A DNA stretch of 64,000 nucleotides. It comes from Actinotalea caeni (GTDB lineage: Bacteria; Actinomycetota; Actinomycetes; Actinomycetales; Beutenbergiaceae). The number at the start of each line of letters is the position of its first letter. Within the stretch, counting starts at the first letter, position 1. The stretch is taken from the NCBI RefSeq assembly GCF_009733795.1, contig NZ_WNXX01000002.1:62001-126000 (forward strand), given 5' to 3'. Below, one piece after another: positions 51,622 to 60,656 of the stretch. Made by a program: the position numbers and the translations under genes. The notes below the pieces were generated by a model. That model was given only the letters and a program-made list of their open reading frames with translations, had not been told where the DNA came from and ran no database searches.

Positions 51622-53282
51622 GGCGGCGCACCGGCCTCGCCGCGCTCGGGGTGGCGGCCGTGCTCGCCCTGGTCGGGTGCACGGCGCCCGACGGCGGGGG
51701 CGACCCGACCTCCGCACCCGAGCCGACGACGCCGGAGCCCACCTCGGCGAGCCCGTCGCCCACCGAGGAGCCGCGGCTGGCCTGGGGGCCGACCGAGGCC
51801 GATCTCGAGGCGGCGATCGCCGACGCCGCCGCGCTGAGCGACGCCGAGGCCGCCGGGCAGGTGCTGATCGCGCGCTACGGCGGCACCGACCCCGCCGCCG
51901 CGGGCGAGCTGGTGGAGTCCCTCGGGCTCGCCGGCGTGATCCTGTTCGCGGAGAACGTCGGCTCGCTCGAGCAGGTCCAGGCCACCGGGGCAGCGGTCCA
52001 GGAGGCGGTGGCGGTCAGCCGTGACTGGCCCGGCATCGTCTCGGTGGACAACGAGGGCGGGCTCGTGCAGCGGCTCTCCGGCGCCTCGGGCCCCTGGACC
52101 ACGTTCCCGCCGTTCCAGGCCGCGGGCGCGGCCTCCGACGACCCCCAGGCGGTCTCCGGTGCGTACGAGGCGATGGGGCGCGAGCTGCTCGGCAGCGGCG
52201 TGACGATGACCTTCGCGCCCGTCGCCGACGTCACGGTCGGCCCCGCGGACGTGACGATCGGCGACCGGTCGGCCGGCTCCGACCCCGACCGTGTGGCGGG
52301 CACGGTCGTCGCCGCGCTCGAGGGGTTCGCCGCGGGCGGCGTGCTCACGAGCCTCAAGCACTTCCCGGGCCACGGCAGCCTCGCCGTCGACTCCCACGAG
52401 GGGTTGCCGGTGCTCGACCGCCCGACGGCGGACCTCGAGGAGACCGACCTCGTGCCGTTCGCGGCCGGCGTCGAGGCGGGTGCGCCGACCGTCATGGTCG
52501 GCCACATCGCGGTGACCGACTGGGACCCGGGCGTGCCGGCGTCGTTGTCGCCCGCGGCCTACGACTACCTGCGCTCGGAGCTGGGTTTCACGGGCGTGGC
52601 GGTGACCGACGGGCTCGACATGGGCGCCCTGACGGCGACGCGCGGGCCCGGCGAGATCGCCGCCGAGGCGATCGCGGCCGGGGCGGACCTGCTGCTGAGC
52701 CCCACCGACGTGACCGCGGCGCGCGACGGGATCCTCGACGCGCTCGAGGACGGCTCGCTCGACCGGGACCGGCTCACCGAGGCCGCCGGGCGGGTGATCG
52801 CGCTCGCGCGCTGGCAGGCCGAGCTCGCCGAACGGGCGGGCGGCGCCTCGACCGCGGACGTCGGGGCGGCCGGGCCCGCGCTGGAGGCGCTCGCCGCGGC
52901 CGCGGTCACGGTCGTGGCGGGGGAGTGCGACGGCGCGCTGGCCGGGCCGCGCATCCACGTGCGCGGCGGCACCGAGGAGACCTGGGACGCGTTCGTCGCC
53001 GCCGCCGAGGAGGCAGGCCTCGACGTCGTGCCGCTCGAGCAGCCGGCGGACACCGAGGTCCGGCTGCTGGTGCAGGGGTCCGAGGCGTCCGCGCCCGCGG
53101 ACGTCGCGATCGCGCTCGACGCGCCCACCCTGCTCGCCGGCTCCCCGGCGCCGGCGCTGCTCGCCGGCTACGGCCGCACGCCGGAGATCATGACCGCGCT
53201 CGCCCGGGTGCTCGCGGGCGAGGCGAGCGCGCCGGGTCGGCTCCCGGTCGCCGTCGGCGACCTGCCCGACTCCGCCTGCTGA
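51618..53282 (+). CDS. Lipoprotein glycoside hydrolase family 3 (NagZ-like)
   Basis: This 554-residue protein starts at GTG 51618, overlapping tsaD, with a short signal peptide and lipobox LVGC (Cys22). The GH3 barrel shows [22 protein letters not shown], the KHFPGHG motif with a downstream SHEGLP (the Asp-His general acid/base pair of NagZ) and the nucleophile loop [11 protein letters not shown]. NagZ-type enzymes release N-acetylglucosamine from cell-wall fragments. Being membrane-anchored outside, it probably acts in wall turnover. It ends against a 24-bp palindrome and a convergent gene. Confidence 0.92.
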   Translation: MRRRTGLAALGVAAVLALVGCTAPDGGGDPTSAPEPTTPEPTSASPSPTEEPRLAWGPTEADLEAAIADAAALSDAEAAGQVLIARYGGTDPAAAGELVESLGLAGVILFAENVGSLEQVQATGAAVQEAVAVSRDWPGIVSVDNEGGLVQRLSGASGPWTTFPPFQAAGAASDDPQAVSGAYEAMGRELLGSGVTMTFAPVADVTVGPADVTIGDRSAGSDPDRVAGTVVAALEGFAAGGVLTSLKHFPGHGSLAVDSHEGLPVLDRPTADLEETDLVPFAAGVEAGAPTVMVGHIAVTDWDPGVPASLSPAAYDYLRSELGFTGVAVTDGLDMGALTATRGPGEIAAEAIAAGADLLLSPTDVTAARDGILDALEDGSLDRDRLTEAAGRVIALARWQAELAERAGGASTADVGAAGPALEALAAAAVTVVAGECDGALAGPRIHVRGGTEETWDAFVAAAEEAGLDVVPLEQPADTEVRLLVQGSEASAPADVAIALDAPTLLAGSPAPALLAGYGRTPEIMTALARVLAGEASAPGRLPVAVGDLPDSAC

Positions 53283-53300
53283 CGGCGCTCACGGGCGGCC

Positions 53301-53324
53301 GGCGGGTGACGGCCGTCACCCGCC
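53301..53324. terminator. Bidirectional terminator-like perfect palindrome
   Basis: GGCGGGTGACGG (53301-53312) and its complement (53313-53324) form a 24-bp perfect palindrome between the convergent GH3 and membrane-protein genes. The stop codon of the latter lies within it. Confidence 0.65.
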
Positions 53325-53825
53325 GCTGCGGCCGCCGGTGACGAGCCGCCAGGAGGCGGAGGCGAGCAGGAAGCCGAGCACGGTTGCGATCGAGAGGGCC
53401 CACGACCAGCCCGAGACCTCCCACCCGAGGCCGTTCTCCGAGGCCTCGGTGACCACGCGCAGCCCGAGGAAGCCGCCGGTCGCGGTGCCGCCGCCGGTGG
53501 CGAGCAGCGTGTCGGCCATGCCGGCCGCGTAGGCCATCAGCGCGAGCAGCGCGACGGCCAGCACCGCGCCGGCGCCGAGCACCCCGAGCGACCACGACGG
53601 GCGGCGCCGCGGCTCGGTGTCCAGGTAGGACCGGGCGAGGGCGCGCGGCTTGCCCAGGTCCTCGATCGCCCGCGCCATGCCGACGTCCTGCGCGGCGTCG
53701 GCGAGGTTGGTGCGCAGCTCGCGCAGCACCTCGCGCCGCCGCCGCCCGGGCATCGGGTCGAGCCAGAGCTCGACGTCCTGGAGGTAGCGCCAGCGGCGGA
53801 TCCGGTCTGCGAGCGGGAGCGTCAT
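53316..53825 (-). CDS. PadR-associated small membrane protein (HAAS/permease-prefix type)
   Basis: This 169-residue protein has a cytoplasmic helical N-domain (ELWLDPMPGRRRREVLRELR, then DLGKPRALARSYL) and about three hydrophobic segments. The architecture parallels the protein at 42659, also beside a padR gene. ATG 53825 overlaps the padR stop (ATGA), so the pair is coupled. It probably reports or responds at the membrane under PadR control; the ligand and partner are unknown. Confidence 0.82.
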   Translation of the reverse strand: MTLPLADRIRRWRYLQDVELWLDPMPGRRRREVLRELRTNLADAAQDVGMARAIEDLGKPRALARSYLDTEPRRRPSWSLGVLGAGAVLAVALLALMAYAAGMADTLLATGGGTATGGFLGLRVVTEASENGLGWEVSGWSWALSIATVLGFLLASASWRLVTGGRSGG

Positions 53826-54163
53826 CGGTCGTCCTCTCGTCGGGTGGCGACCGCGCCCACGACGGCGCCGAGCTCGTCCCACGCGGCCAGCGCGCTCGCG
53901 TAGTAGGCCTCGCCCGCGGGCGTCGGTCGGTAGTACTTGCGTGCAGGCCCCGACGGCGACGGCACGAGCCGCGAGGTCAGGCGCCCCTCGCGCTCGAGCC
54001 GTGTGAGCGTGGGGTAGACGGTGCCGGGCGCGATGCCGTCCAGGCCCGCGGTCCGCAACCGGGTCACCAGCTCGTAGCCGTAGGACTCGGCCGCCCCCAG
54101 CAGGCCGATGACGAGCATCGGCAGCACGCCCTTGAGCAGCTGGGGGTCTCTGGCGTCGGACAC
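53822..54163 (-). CDS. PadR family transcriptional regulator
   Basis: This 113-residue winged-helix regulator has LLGAAESYGYELVTRLRTAG, GTVYPTLTRLEREGRLTS and RKYYRPTPAGEAYY, the PadR pattern. The GTG start at 54163 follows a near-consensus promoter by 6 nt, so the mRNA is leaderless. It is the second PadR/membrane-protein pair in the window, and its protein is clearly different in sequence from the one at 43657. Confidence 0.93.
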   Translation of the reverse strand: MSDARDPQLLKGVLPMLVIGLLGAAESYGYELVTRLRTAGLDGIAPGTVYPTLTRLEREGRLTSRLVPSPSGPARKYYRPTPAGEAYYASALAAWDELGAVVGAVATRREDDR

Positions 54164-54169
54164 ACGGGC

Positions 54170-54198
54170 ACGTTATGCCGAGTAGTAGGCGATGTCAA
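54170..54198 (-). promoter_or_regulatory. Near-consensus leaderless promoter of the second padR gene
   Basis: On the minus strand TTGACA (54193-54198) and TAACGT (54170-54175) are 17 nt apart, and GTG 54163 follows after 6 nt. CTACTA is repeated on either side of the -35 and may be the operator. It is the strongest promoter seen in the window. Confidence 0.8.
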
Positions 54199-54248
54199 CT
54201 AGTAGATGACGCCAAGGACAGCGTGAACGACCCCGGCCGCGCACCCGG

Positions 54249-54773
54249 TCACCGGATCTCCAGCACCGCGGCGTCCACCCGCGGCGGCGGTCGGAACGCG
54301 GACCGCGGCACCCGCATCCCCAGCGCGACCCGCCGCCCCCGACGGCGCCGGCCCGGCCGCTCCACCCAGCCGCGCGCGGCGCCGCGCTGCAGCAGCAGGT
54401 CGGCGCTCAGCAGGTGGTCGCTGGTCAGCACGGCGCGCACGAGGCCCGACGTCATGGCGAAGGGCGGGTTCGCGACGACGCGGAACGGTCGCGACGGCAG
54501 CCGCAGGTCCGTGAGGTCGATCTCGAGCACGCGCACGTCGGCCTCGGCGAAGCGCTCCCGCAGCCGCGCCGCGCGCCCGCGGTGCAGCTCGACCGCGAGC
54601 ACGCGCGCGCCGCGCTCGACGAGCGGAGCGGTCAGCGCGCCGTCACCGGCACCCAGGTCGAGCACGAGGTCGCCGGGGCGGACGGGCGTGGCGTCCACGA
54701 CCCGTCGGGCCCAGTCAGGCCGGAGCGGGTGCCAGCCCCAGCCGCGTCGCGACCCGGACCGCTGCCCGGACAC
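54249..54773 (-). CDS. Short Erm-like rRNA adenine N6-methyltransferase
   Basis: This 174-residue protein begins with GTG 54773; an in-frame stop at 54783 limits the start. It has the Erm/KsgA N-terminus RRGWGWHPL, the AdoMet motif VLDLGAGDGALT and the catalytic VVANPPF. Erm enzymes methylate A2058 of 23S rRNA and give macrolide-lincosamide-streptogramin resistance. Most are about 250 residues or more with a C-terminal helical domain, absent here. As recalled, mycobacterial Erm(37) is similarly short. No leader peptide for induction was seen. Resistance is inferred, not shown. Confidence 0.8.
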   Translation of the reverse strand: MSGQRSGSRRGWGWHPLRPDWARRVVDATPVRPGDLVLDLGAGDGALTAPLVERGARVLAVELHRGRAARLRERFAEADVRVLEIDLTDLRLPSRPFRVVANPPFAMTSGLVRAVLTSDHLLSADLLLQRGAARGWVERPGRRRRGRRVALGMRVPRSAFRPPPRVDAAVLEIR

Positions 54774-54977
54774 GACGCACCATCACGGTGAGGATCGCCA
54801 TGCGTGCGACGGTAGGCGGGCACCCCGCGCGGACGCACCCGAATATCGACGGCATCCGCGTGCCGCCGGTGCCGGGAGGGCGCGAGGTGCCGACCACCGG
54901 CCGCGGCCCCGTAGGCTTGCGGGGCCGAGCGGGCGAGGAGAACGCGCCCGTGGGTGGATCGTGCTCGAAGGAGACCA

Positions 54978-55832
54978 GTGAACGCCTCGGAACGTCGCGC
55001 CGGCTATATCGACGACCTCGGACGGCTGCTGCAGGAGATGACGCCCGTCGAGCGGATCGGCGTGGTCGATCGCGTGCGCGAGCGCATCGACAAGGCCGTC
55101 GCCCGGCTGGGCCACGACCCCAGCGACGCCGAGATGGCGGGCATCCTCGCCGGCATCGGCGACGTCGAGGACGTCGCGGCCGAGGCACTCGCCGCGCGCA
55201 CCGACGCTGGCGCGGTGAGCGCACCCGCCCCCGCGAGCACGTCCGCCCCGGCGAGCACGCCGACCTCGCACGACAGCGCGCCCGCCGCGTCGGCCACCTC
55301 CGCGGCGTCCTCGACGTCGCCCTCGCCGTCCTCGCCGTCCTCGACCTCCTCGACGTCCTCGACGCCGGCGACCTCGACCGCCGCGCCCGCCGGCGGCCCG
55401 CGCTACGACCTGTCCTCGATCCCGGCGATGGAGTGGCCGGAGGACGCAGCGCCGCGGCCCGGCCTGACCAAGCGCTGGGTGATGGTGGTCGTGCTGCCGC
55501 TCATCGGCCTCGGCGCGTTCTTCGCGCTGTTCCTGCTCCCGGTGCTGGCGCTCATCGTGGGCGTCGCGGTGCTGTGGATGTCGCCGCTGTGGACCCGGCA
55601 GGAGCGCGTGGTCGGCACCGTCGTGCCCGCGGTCGGTCTCGGCGCGTTCCTGCCGCTGCTGGCCATCGGTTCGGGCGCGGAAGGCTCGCCGATGATGCTG
55701 CTGCTCGCGCTCGTGCTGGCGGTGGCCGGCGTGGGCGCGCTGGTGTGGCTCGCGATCCGCGGCTCGCGCGCCGCGCGTCGCGTCGACGAGGAGATGGCCG
55801 CGGCCGCCGCGCAGACCGCCTCCCGCCGCTGA
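54978..55832 (+). CDS. Membrane protein with N-terminal HAAS-like domain and Ser/Thr/Pro linker
   Basis: This 284-residue protein starts at GTG 54978, with AAGGAG at 54968-54973. Residues 1-75 form a helical domain (YIDDLGRLLQEMTPVERIGV, then LGHDPSDAEMAGILAGIGD) like those of the PadR-associated proteins. A low-complexity Ala/Ser/Thr/Pro linker follows (about 80-155), then three or four hydrophobic segments. No catalytic motif is visible. It precedes the ABC exporter and two-component genes and may be a membrane partner or sensor in that group. Confidence 0.78.
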   Translation: MNASERRAGYIDDLGRLLQEMTPVERIGVVDRVRERIDKAVARLGHDPSDAEMAGILAGIGDVEDVAAEALAARTDAGAVSAPAPASTSAPASTPTSHDSAPAASATSAASSTSPSPSSPSSTSSTSSTPATSTAAPAGGPRYDLSSIPAMEWPEDAAPRPGLTKRWVMVVVLPLIGLGAFFALFLLPVLALIVGVAVLWMSPLWTRQERVVGTVVPAVGLGAFLPLLAIGSGAEGSPMMLLLALVLAVAGVGALVWLAIRGSRAARRVDEEMAAAAAQTASRR

Positions 55833-55909
55833 CGTATCCACCGATCGGTTGATGCCGCGGCCGCCGGCCGCGCGATGTGCCGACGGCGCGGGCTGCCGAT
55901 GCTGGAGGC

Positions 55910-56842
55910 ATGACAGACGCCCCCAGCGCGCCCGCCGTCCTCGTCGAGGGCCTGCGCAAGACCTACGGCGCCACCGTGGCGGTCGACGACGTCAGCCTCG
56001 CCGTCGAGCACGGCGAGGTGCTCGGGATCCTCGGCCCCAACGGCGCAGGCAAGACCACGACCGTCGAGTCGATCGCCGGTCTGCGCACCGGCGACGCCGG
56101 TCGCATCCGGGTGCACGGGCTCGACCCCTGGACGCAGCGCGACGCCCTCGTGCGCGTGCTCGGCGTGCAGCTGCAGTCGAGCGCGCTGCAGCCGAAGATC
56201 ACCGTCCGCGAGGCGCTCGAGCTGTGGACCGCCTTCTACGACGACCCGGTGCCCTGGGGCGACCTCACCGACGCCCTCGGGCTCACCGAGCACCTCGACA
56301 GGCGCTTCCTCGACCTCAGCGGCGGGCAGCAGCAGCGGCTCTCCATCGCGCTCGCGCTCGTCGGCAGGCCCCGCGTCGCGATCCTCGACGAGCTCAGCAC
56401 CGGCCTCGACCCGCGCGCCCGCCGCGACGTGTGGCGACTCGTGCGCGACCTCCGCGACCGCGGCGTCACCGTGCTCCTCGTGACGCACTCGATGGAGGAG
56501 GCCCAGGAGCTCTGCGACCGCATCGCGATCATCGACGCCGGGCGCGTGCGCGCCCTCGGCACCCCGGACGAGCTCGTGCGGACCAGCACGGCCGCGACGA
56601 TCGTCTCGTTCGAGGTGCCGGGGCGCGCCGACCTCGACGTGCTCCGCGGGCTCGACGGCGTCACGACCGTCCGTGTCGACGACCGCCGCGTCGTCGTCGA
56701 GGGCGCCGAGGACGTCGTGCTGGCCGTGCTGGCCGCGCTCGACGCCCAGCGGGTCGTCCCGCAGCGCCTGCGCGTCGCGGCCGGGTCCCTGGACACCGCC
56801 TACCTCGACCTCACCACGACCCTCACGGAGGAGACGGCATGA
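55910..56842 (+). CDS. ABC exporter ATP-binding protein (DrrA/CcmA type)
   Basis: This 310-residue ATPase has Walker A LGPNGAGKTTTVE near residue 45, signature LSGGQQQRLSIALAL, Walker B RVAILDELSTGLDP and the H-loop LLVTHSMEE. The C-terminal extension of about 80 residues is usual in DrrA-like drug exporters. ATG 55910 is used, although GGAGG is only one base away. GTG 55877 would add 11 residues. It overlaps the permease gene by 4 bp. Confidence 0.92.
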   Translation: MTDAPSAPAVLVEGLRKTYGATVAVDDVSLAVEHGEVLGILGPNGAGKTTTVESIAGLRTGDAGRIRVHGLDPWTQRDALVRVLGVQLQSSALQPKITVREALELWTAFYDDPVPWGDLTDALGLTEHLDRRFLDLSGGQQQRLSIALALVGRPRVAILDELSTGLDPRARRDVWRLVRDLRDRGVTVLLVTHSMEEAQELCDRIAIIDAGRVRALGTPDELVRTSTAATIVSFEVPGRADLDVLRGLDGVTTVRVDDRRVVVEGAEDVVLAVLAALDAQRVVPQRLRVAAGSLDTAYLDLTTTLTEETA

Positions 56843-57594
56843 GCACCCTCGTCAGCCCTGGCACCGTCGCGGTGCTCCGCACCGAGGCCCGCCTGTTCGG
56901 CCGTGAGGTCGGGTCGCTGTTCTGGATCGTCGCGTTCCCGGTGGTGCTGCTGTGCGTCATGGGGTTCATCCCCGGCTACCGCGAGCCCGACCCCGAGCTC
57001 GGCGGTCTGCGGGTGGTCGACCTCTATGTGCCGGTCACGGTGCTGCTCTCGATGATCATGGCGGCGATCCTGGCGATGCCGCCCGTGGTGTTCGCCTACC
57101 GCGAGGCAGGCGTGCTGCGGCGGCTGCGGACGACGCCCGTGCGGCCGCTCACGCTGCTCGCCGCGCAGGTGGGGCTGCACGGCGCCGCGGTCGCTGCCTC
57201 GACCGTGCTGCTCCTGCTGGTCGGCAGCCTGGCCTTCGGCACCCCGGTGCCGGCGTCGCCCGGGTGGTACCTGCTGGCCTACGTGCTGGCCCTGGTCGTC
57301 TCGTTCGGGCTCGGCGCGATCGTCACCGCGATCGCACCCAACGCCCGGATCGGCATGGCGGTGGGCATGGTGCTGTTCTTCCCCTCGATGTTCACCGCCG
57401 GGGTGTGGTTCCCCGTCCAGGCGATGGGCGGGCTGCTGCAGCGGGTTGTCGAGCTCACCCCGCTCGGCGCGGCGTCGCAGGCGTTGCACCAGGCGATGGC
57501 GGGCCAGGCGCCGGACCTGCAGCACCTCGGCGTGATGGCGCTGTGGACGGTCGTCTGCTTCGGCATCGCCTCCCGCACCTTCCGGTGGGAGTGA
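56839..57594 (+). CDS. ABC-2 type exporter permease
   Basis: This 251-residue membrane protein has six predicted segments and the ABC-2 core (MAAILAMPPVVFAYREAGVL, RRLRTTPVRPLTLLAAQ, FFPSMFTAGVWFPVQAMGG). It partners the preceding ATPase, with an ATG inside its last codons. This type moves lipids, antibiotics or other hydrophobic compounds out of the cell. It is followed by a sensor kinase and response regulator, a common arrangement for stress- or antibiotic-induced exporters. Confidence 0.92.
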   Translation: MSTLVSPGTVAVLRTEARLFGREVGSLFWIVAFPVVLLCVMGFIPGYREPDPELGGLRVVDLYVPVTVLLSMIMAAILAMPPVVFAYREAGVLRRLRTTPVRPLTLLAAQVGLHGAAVAASTVLLLLVGSLAFGTPVPASPGWYLLAYVLALVVSFGLGAIVTAIAPNARIGMAVGMVLFFPSMFTAGVWFPVQAMGGLLQRVVELTPLGAASQALHQAMAGQAPDLQHLGVMALWTVVCFGIASRTFRWE

Positions 57595-57616
57595 GAGCCT
57601 GGAAGGCTACGGACCC

Positions 57617-58867
57617 GTGGACCTGACGTCGCGTACCGAGCAGTGGGAGAGGTGGCTGACCTACGTCCCCTTCGCCGCGCTCGCCGTCGCGACCGTGATC
57701 GCGCTCGTCAGCGGGCCGGCGACCGGTGCGACGAGCCCGCCGTCACGGCTCGCCGCCCAGCTCGCGCTGGTGGCCGCGTCGGCCGGCTGGCTGTGGTGGT
57801 GCTCGCTCCGCCAGCCCGAGCGCCGTGACGACGTCCGGTGGCTGCGGCTGGCCTACGTGGTGCGGACCGCGCTGGCGCTGGCGCTGACGCTGCTGAACCC
57901 GCTGTTCTGCATCTACGCCTGGGTCGGCTACAACGACGCCCACGAGACGTTCCGTCGCACGGGGCGGTGGGTCGCGATCGGCGTGACCGCGCTCATCATG
58001 GCGATCGGCCAGAGCGGGGGCCTGCCGCTGGAGTGGTCGGGGTGGACCGTGCTCTTCGGTGCGCTGTTCGTCGTCAACCTCGGGCTTGGTGGTGTCTTCA
58101 GCCACTACGGCCACTCGATCTGGGAGTCGAACCAGCAGCGCGCGGCGGTCATCGCCGAGCTCGAGGAGGTCAACGCCGACCTCGAGCGCACGATGGCGGA
58201 GAACGCGCGGCTGCACTCGACCGTCGTCGCGCAGGCCCGCGAGGCGGGCGTCCAGCAGGAGCGGCAGCGGCTCGCGCAGGAGATCCACGACACGATCGCG
58301 CAGTCGCTCGCGGGGGTGCTCGCCCAGCTGCAGGCCGCCGACGGCGAGCGGGACCTCGAGGCGGTACGACGCCGGGTCGCGCGTGCGTCGTCGCTCGCCC
58401 GCGAGGCGCTGGGGGAGGCGCGGCGCTCGGTCATGGACCTCGCGCCCGAGCCCCTGAGCGTCGGCACCCTGGCCGACGCCGTGACCGACCTCGTGCGGTC
58501 GTGGGGGCAGGAGCGCGGCGTGCGTGCGGACGTGGTGGTCGCGGGCGAGCCGCGGCCGCTGCACCGCGAGGTCGAGGCCACCGTGCTGCGGATCGCCCAG
58601 GAGGCGCTGGCGAACGTCGCCAAGCACGCCGGGGCCACCCGGGTCGGGGTCACGCTGACCTACGACGACGACGAGGTCGTGCTCGACGTCCGCGACGACG
58701 GCCGCGGCTTCGACGACGCGGCGCCGCGGCCCGCCACCTCGTTCGGGCTGCGCGGGATGCGTCAGCGGGCCGACCGGCTGGCGGGCGAGCTGGCGATCGA
58801 GACCGAGCCCGGCGGCGGCACGGCCGTGTCGGTGCGGCTCCCGGCGCTGGAGAGGACCGCCGCGTGA
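57617..58867 (+). CDS. Two-component sensor histidine kinase (NarL/LiaS type)
   Basis: This 416-residue kinase has about five membrane segments in the first 160 residues and then a coiled coil (about 175-215). The dimerisation/phosphoacceptor motif ERQRLAQEIHDTIAQSLAG places the phosphorylated His at 224. The ATPase domain has ANVAKHAGATRVGVTL (N box) and VRDDGRGFDDAA, with GLRGMRQRADRLAG. There is no large extracytoplasmic loop, so it probably senses within the membrane. Its stop overlaps the GTG of the response regulator. Confidence 0.93.
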   Translation: MDLTSRTEQWERWLTYVPFAALAVATVIALVSGPATGATSPPSRLAAQLALVAASAGWLWWCSLRQPERRDDVRWLRLAYVVRTALALALTLLNPLFCIYAWVGYNDAHETFRRTGRWVAIGVTALIMAIGQSGGLPLEWSGWTVLFGALFVVNLGLGGVFSHYGHSIWESNQQRAAVIAELEEVNADLERTMAENARLHSTVVAQAREAGVQQERQRLAQEIHDTIAQSLAGVLAQLQAADGERDLEAVRRRVARASSLAREALGEARRSVMDLAPEPLSVGTLADAVTDLVRSWGQERGVRADVVVAGEPRPLHREVEATVLRIAQEALANVAKHAGATRVGVTLTYDDDEVVLDVRDDGRGFDDAAPRPATSFGLRGMRQRADRLAGELAIETEPGGGTAVSVRLPALERTAA

Positions 58868-59487
58868 TCCGGATCGTCGTCGTCGACGACCACCCCGTCG
58901 TGCGCGACGGCGTCGCCGCCACGCTCGCCGCCGCGGACGACCTCGAGGTGGTCGGGCAGGCCGCCAGCGGGCCCGAGGCGGTCGCCCTGGTCGAGCGGCG
59001 GCGTCCCGACGTCGTCGTCATGGACCTGCGGATGCCGGGCGGCGACGGCGTCGAGGCGGTGCGCGAGCTGCAGCGACGCGGCGCGACCACCCGGGTGCTG
59101 GTGCTCACGACCTACGACACCGACTCCGACACGGTCGCCGCGATCGAGGCCGGCGCGACGGGCTACCTGCTCAAGGACGCACCCGCCGCGACGCTCGTGG
59201 CGGCGGTCCGCTCGACGGCGGCGGGCGAGGCCGTGCTGTCGCCCGCCGTGGCGACCCGGCTCGCCTCGCACGTGCGCAGCCCGGCCACCAGTACCGCGCT
59301 CACCGCGCGCGAGCGCGAGGTGCTGGCGCTCGTCGCGCAGGGCACGCCCAACCGGGCGATCGCGCGCGAGCTGTTCGTCAGCGAGGCGACCGTCAAGACG
59401 CACCTCGTGCACATCTACGCCAAGCTCGGCGTCGCCGACCGGGCCGCGGCGGTCGCGACCGCCTACCGGCAGGGGATCCTCGACTGA
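58864..59487 (+). CDS. LuxR/NarL-family response regulator
   Basis: This 207-residue regulator has a receiver domain with acidic pocket VVVDDHP and phosphoacceptor Asp54 (VVMDLRMPGGDG). A C-terminal LuxR helix-turn-helix follows (LTAREREVLALVAQG, then VSEATVKTHLVHIYAKLGV). GTG 58864 overlaps the kinase stop. It would act on the kinase's signal and probably controls the exporter operon it belongs to. Confidence 0.95.
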   Translation: MIRIVVVDDHPVVRDGVAATLAAADDLEVVGQAASGPEAVALVERRRPDVVVMDLRMPGGDGVEAVRELQRRGATTRVLVLTTYDTDSDTVAAIEAGATGYLLKDAPAATLVAAVRSTAAGEAVLSPAVATRLASHVRSPATSTALTAREREVLALVAQGTPNRAIARELFVSEATVKTHLVHIYAKLGVADRAAAVATAYRQGILD

Positions 59488-59497
59488 CGCCGGGACG

Positions 59498-60646
59498 TCA
59501 GGCCGGCGGCAGCGGCCGCCCGGCCCGGAGCTCGGCGACCAGGTGCGCGACCACGTGGTCGAGCCCGCACTCGTGGAGCGCGGCGACCGCGCGCTGGCGC
59601 TGGTAGGAGGCGCCGGTCGCGGCGACCTCGAGCACGCTCTCGAGCTCGCTCGCGCAGCCGAGGTCGGCAGCGACCGGTCGGAGCTGCTCGACCAGGCGTG
59701 CCAGGGAGTCGGTGACGAGCTCCTCGTGGCCGTCCTCGTCGAGGATGACGATCGCGTCCATGCCGTAGCGCGCCGCGCGCCACTTGTTCTCCGCGAGGAA
59801 CCACGGCGGGATCGCGGGCAGCCGCTCACCGGCGTCGAGGCGCCGCGAGAACCACTCGACCAGGCACTGCGCGAGCGCGGCCAGCGCTGCGAGCTCGGTG
59901 CGGTTCGTGACGCCGTCGAAGACACGCAGCTCGATCGTGCCGAACGTGGGGGAGGGCCGGATGTCCCACCGGATCTCGTCGAACGCGTCGATGACCCCCG
60001 TGCGCAGCATGTCGTCGACGTAGCGCTCCAGCCGCGGCCAGTCGGTGATCTCGGTGTAGGGCAGCCCGGCGGTGGGCAGCTGCTGGAACAGCAGGGCGCG
60101 GTTGGACGCGTAGGAGGTGTCGCGCCCGGCCCAGTAGGGCGAGGAGCACGACAGCGCGAGCAGGTGCGGGTAGAACGTCAGCAGCGCACCCAGGATCGGC
60201 AGCACCTTGTCGCGGTCCTCGACACCGACGTGCACGTGCACGCCGTAGATGAGCATCTGCCGACCCCACCACTGGGTGCGGTCGATCAGCGTCGCGTACC
60301 GGGCCTTGTTCGTGACCTTCTGGTTCGACCAGTGCCCGAACGGGTGGGTGCCGGCGCACATCAGCTCCACCCGCAGCGGGTCGGTGACCTCGCGCACGAG
60401 CGCGACGCTGCGGTCGAGGTCGGCCATCGCCTCCGGCACCGTGCGGCACACGCCGGTGACGAGCTCGACGGTGTTGAGCAGCAGCTCCTGGCGGATCGTG
60501 GGGTGCTGCGAGCCGTCGGCGGGGGCGACCGCGTCGAGCACGGTCTGCGCCACCTGCCGCAGGTCCCCGGTGTCGGTGTCGACGAGCGCGAGCTCCCACT
60601 CCACGCCGAGGGTCGAGCGCTCCGAGCGCGCGAAGTCGAGGGTCAC
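59498..60646 (-). CDS. Carboxylate-amine ligase (YbdK/GCS2 family)
   Basis: This 382-residue ATP-grasp-like ligase of the glutamate-cysteine ligase 2 family has RSERSTLGVEWELALVDTD, LNTVELVTGVC, CAGTHPFGHW and YGVHVHVGVEDRD. Family members join glutamate or another carboxylate to an amine. YbdK has weak glutamate-cysteine ligase activity, while actinobacterial mycothiol synthesis does not need it. It starts at GTG 60646, 10 bp after the PNPOx-like gene. It converges with the response regulator. Confidence 0.92.
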   Translation of the reverse strand: MTLDFARSERSTLGVEWELALVDTDTGDLRQVAQTVLDAVAPADGSQHPTIRQELLLNTVELVTGVCRTVPEAMADLDRSVALVREVTDPLRVELMCAGTHPFGHWSNQKVTNKARYATLIDRTQWWGRQMLIYGVHVHVGVEDRDKVLPILGALLTFYPHLLALSCSSPYWAGRDTSYASNRALLFQQLPTAGLPYTEITDWPRLERYVDDMLRTGVIDAFDEIRWDIRPSPTFGTIELRVFDGVTNRTELAALAALAQCLVEWFSRRLDAGERLPAIPPWFLAENKWRAARYGMDAIVILDEDGHEELVTDSLARLVEQLRPVAADLGCASELESVLEVAATGASYQRQRAVAALHECGLDHVVAHLVAELRAGRPLPPA

Positions 60647-60656
60647 GGGGACATCC

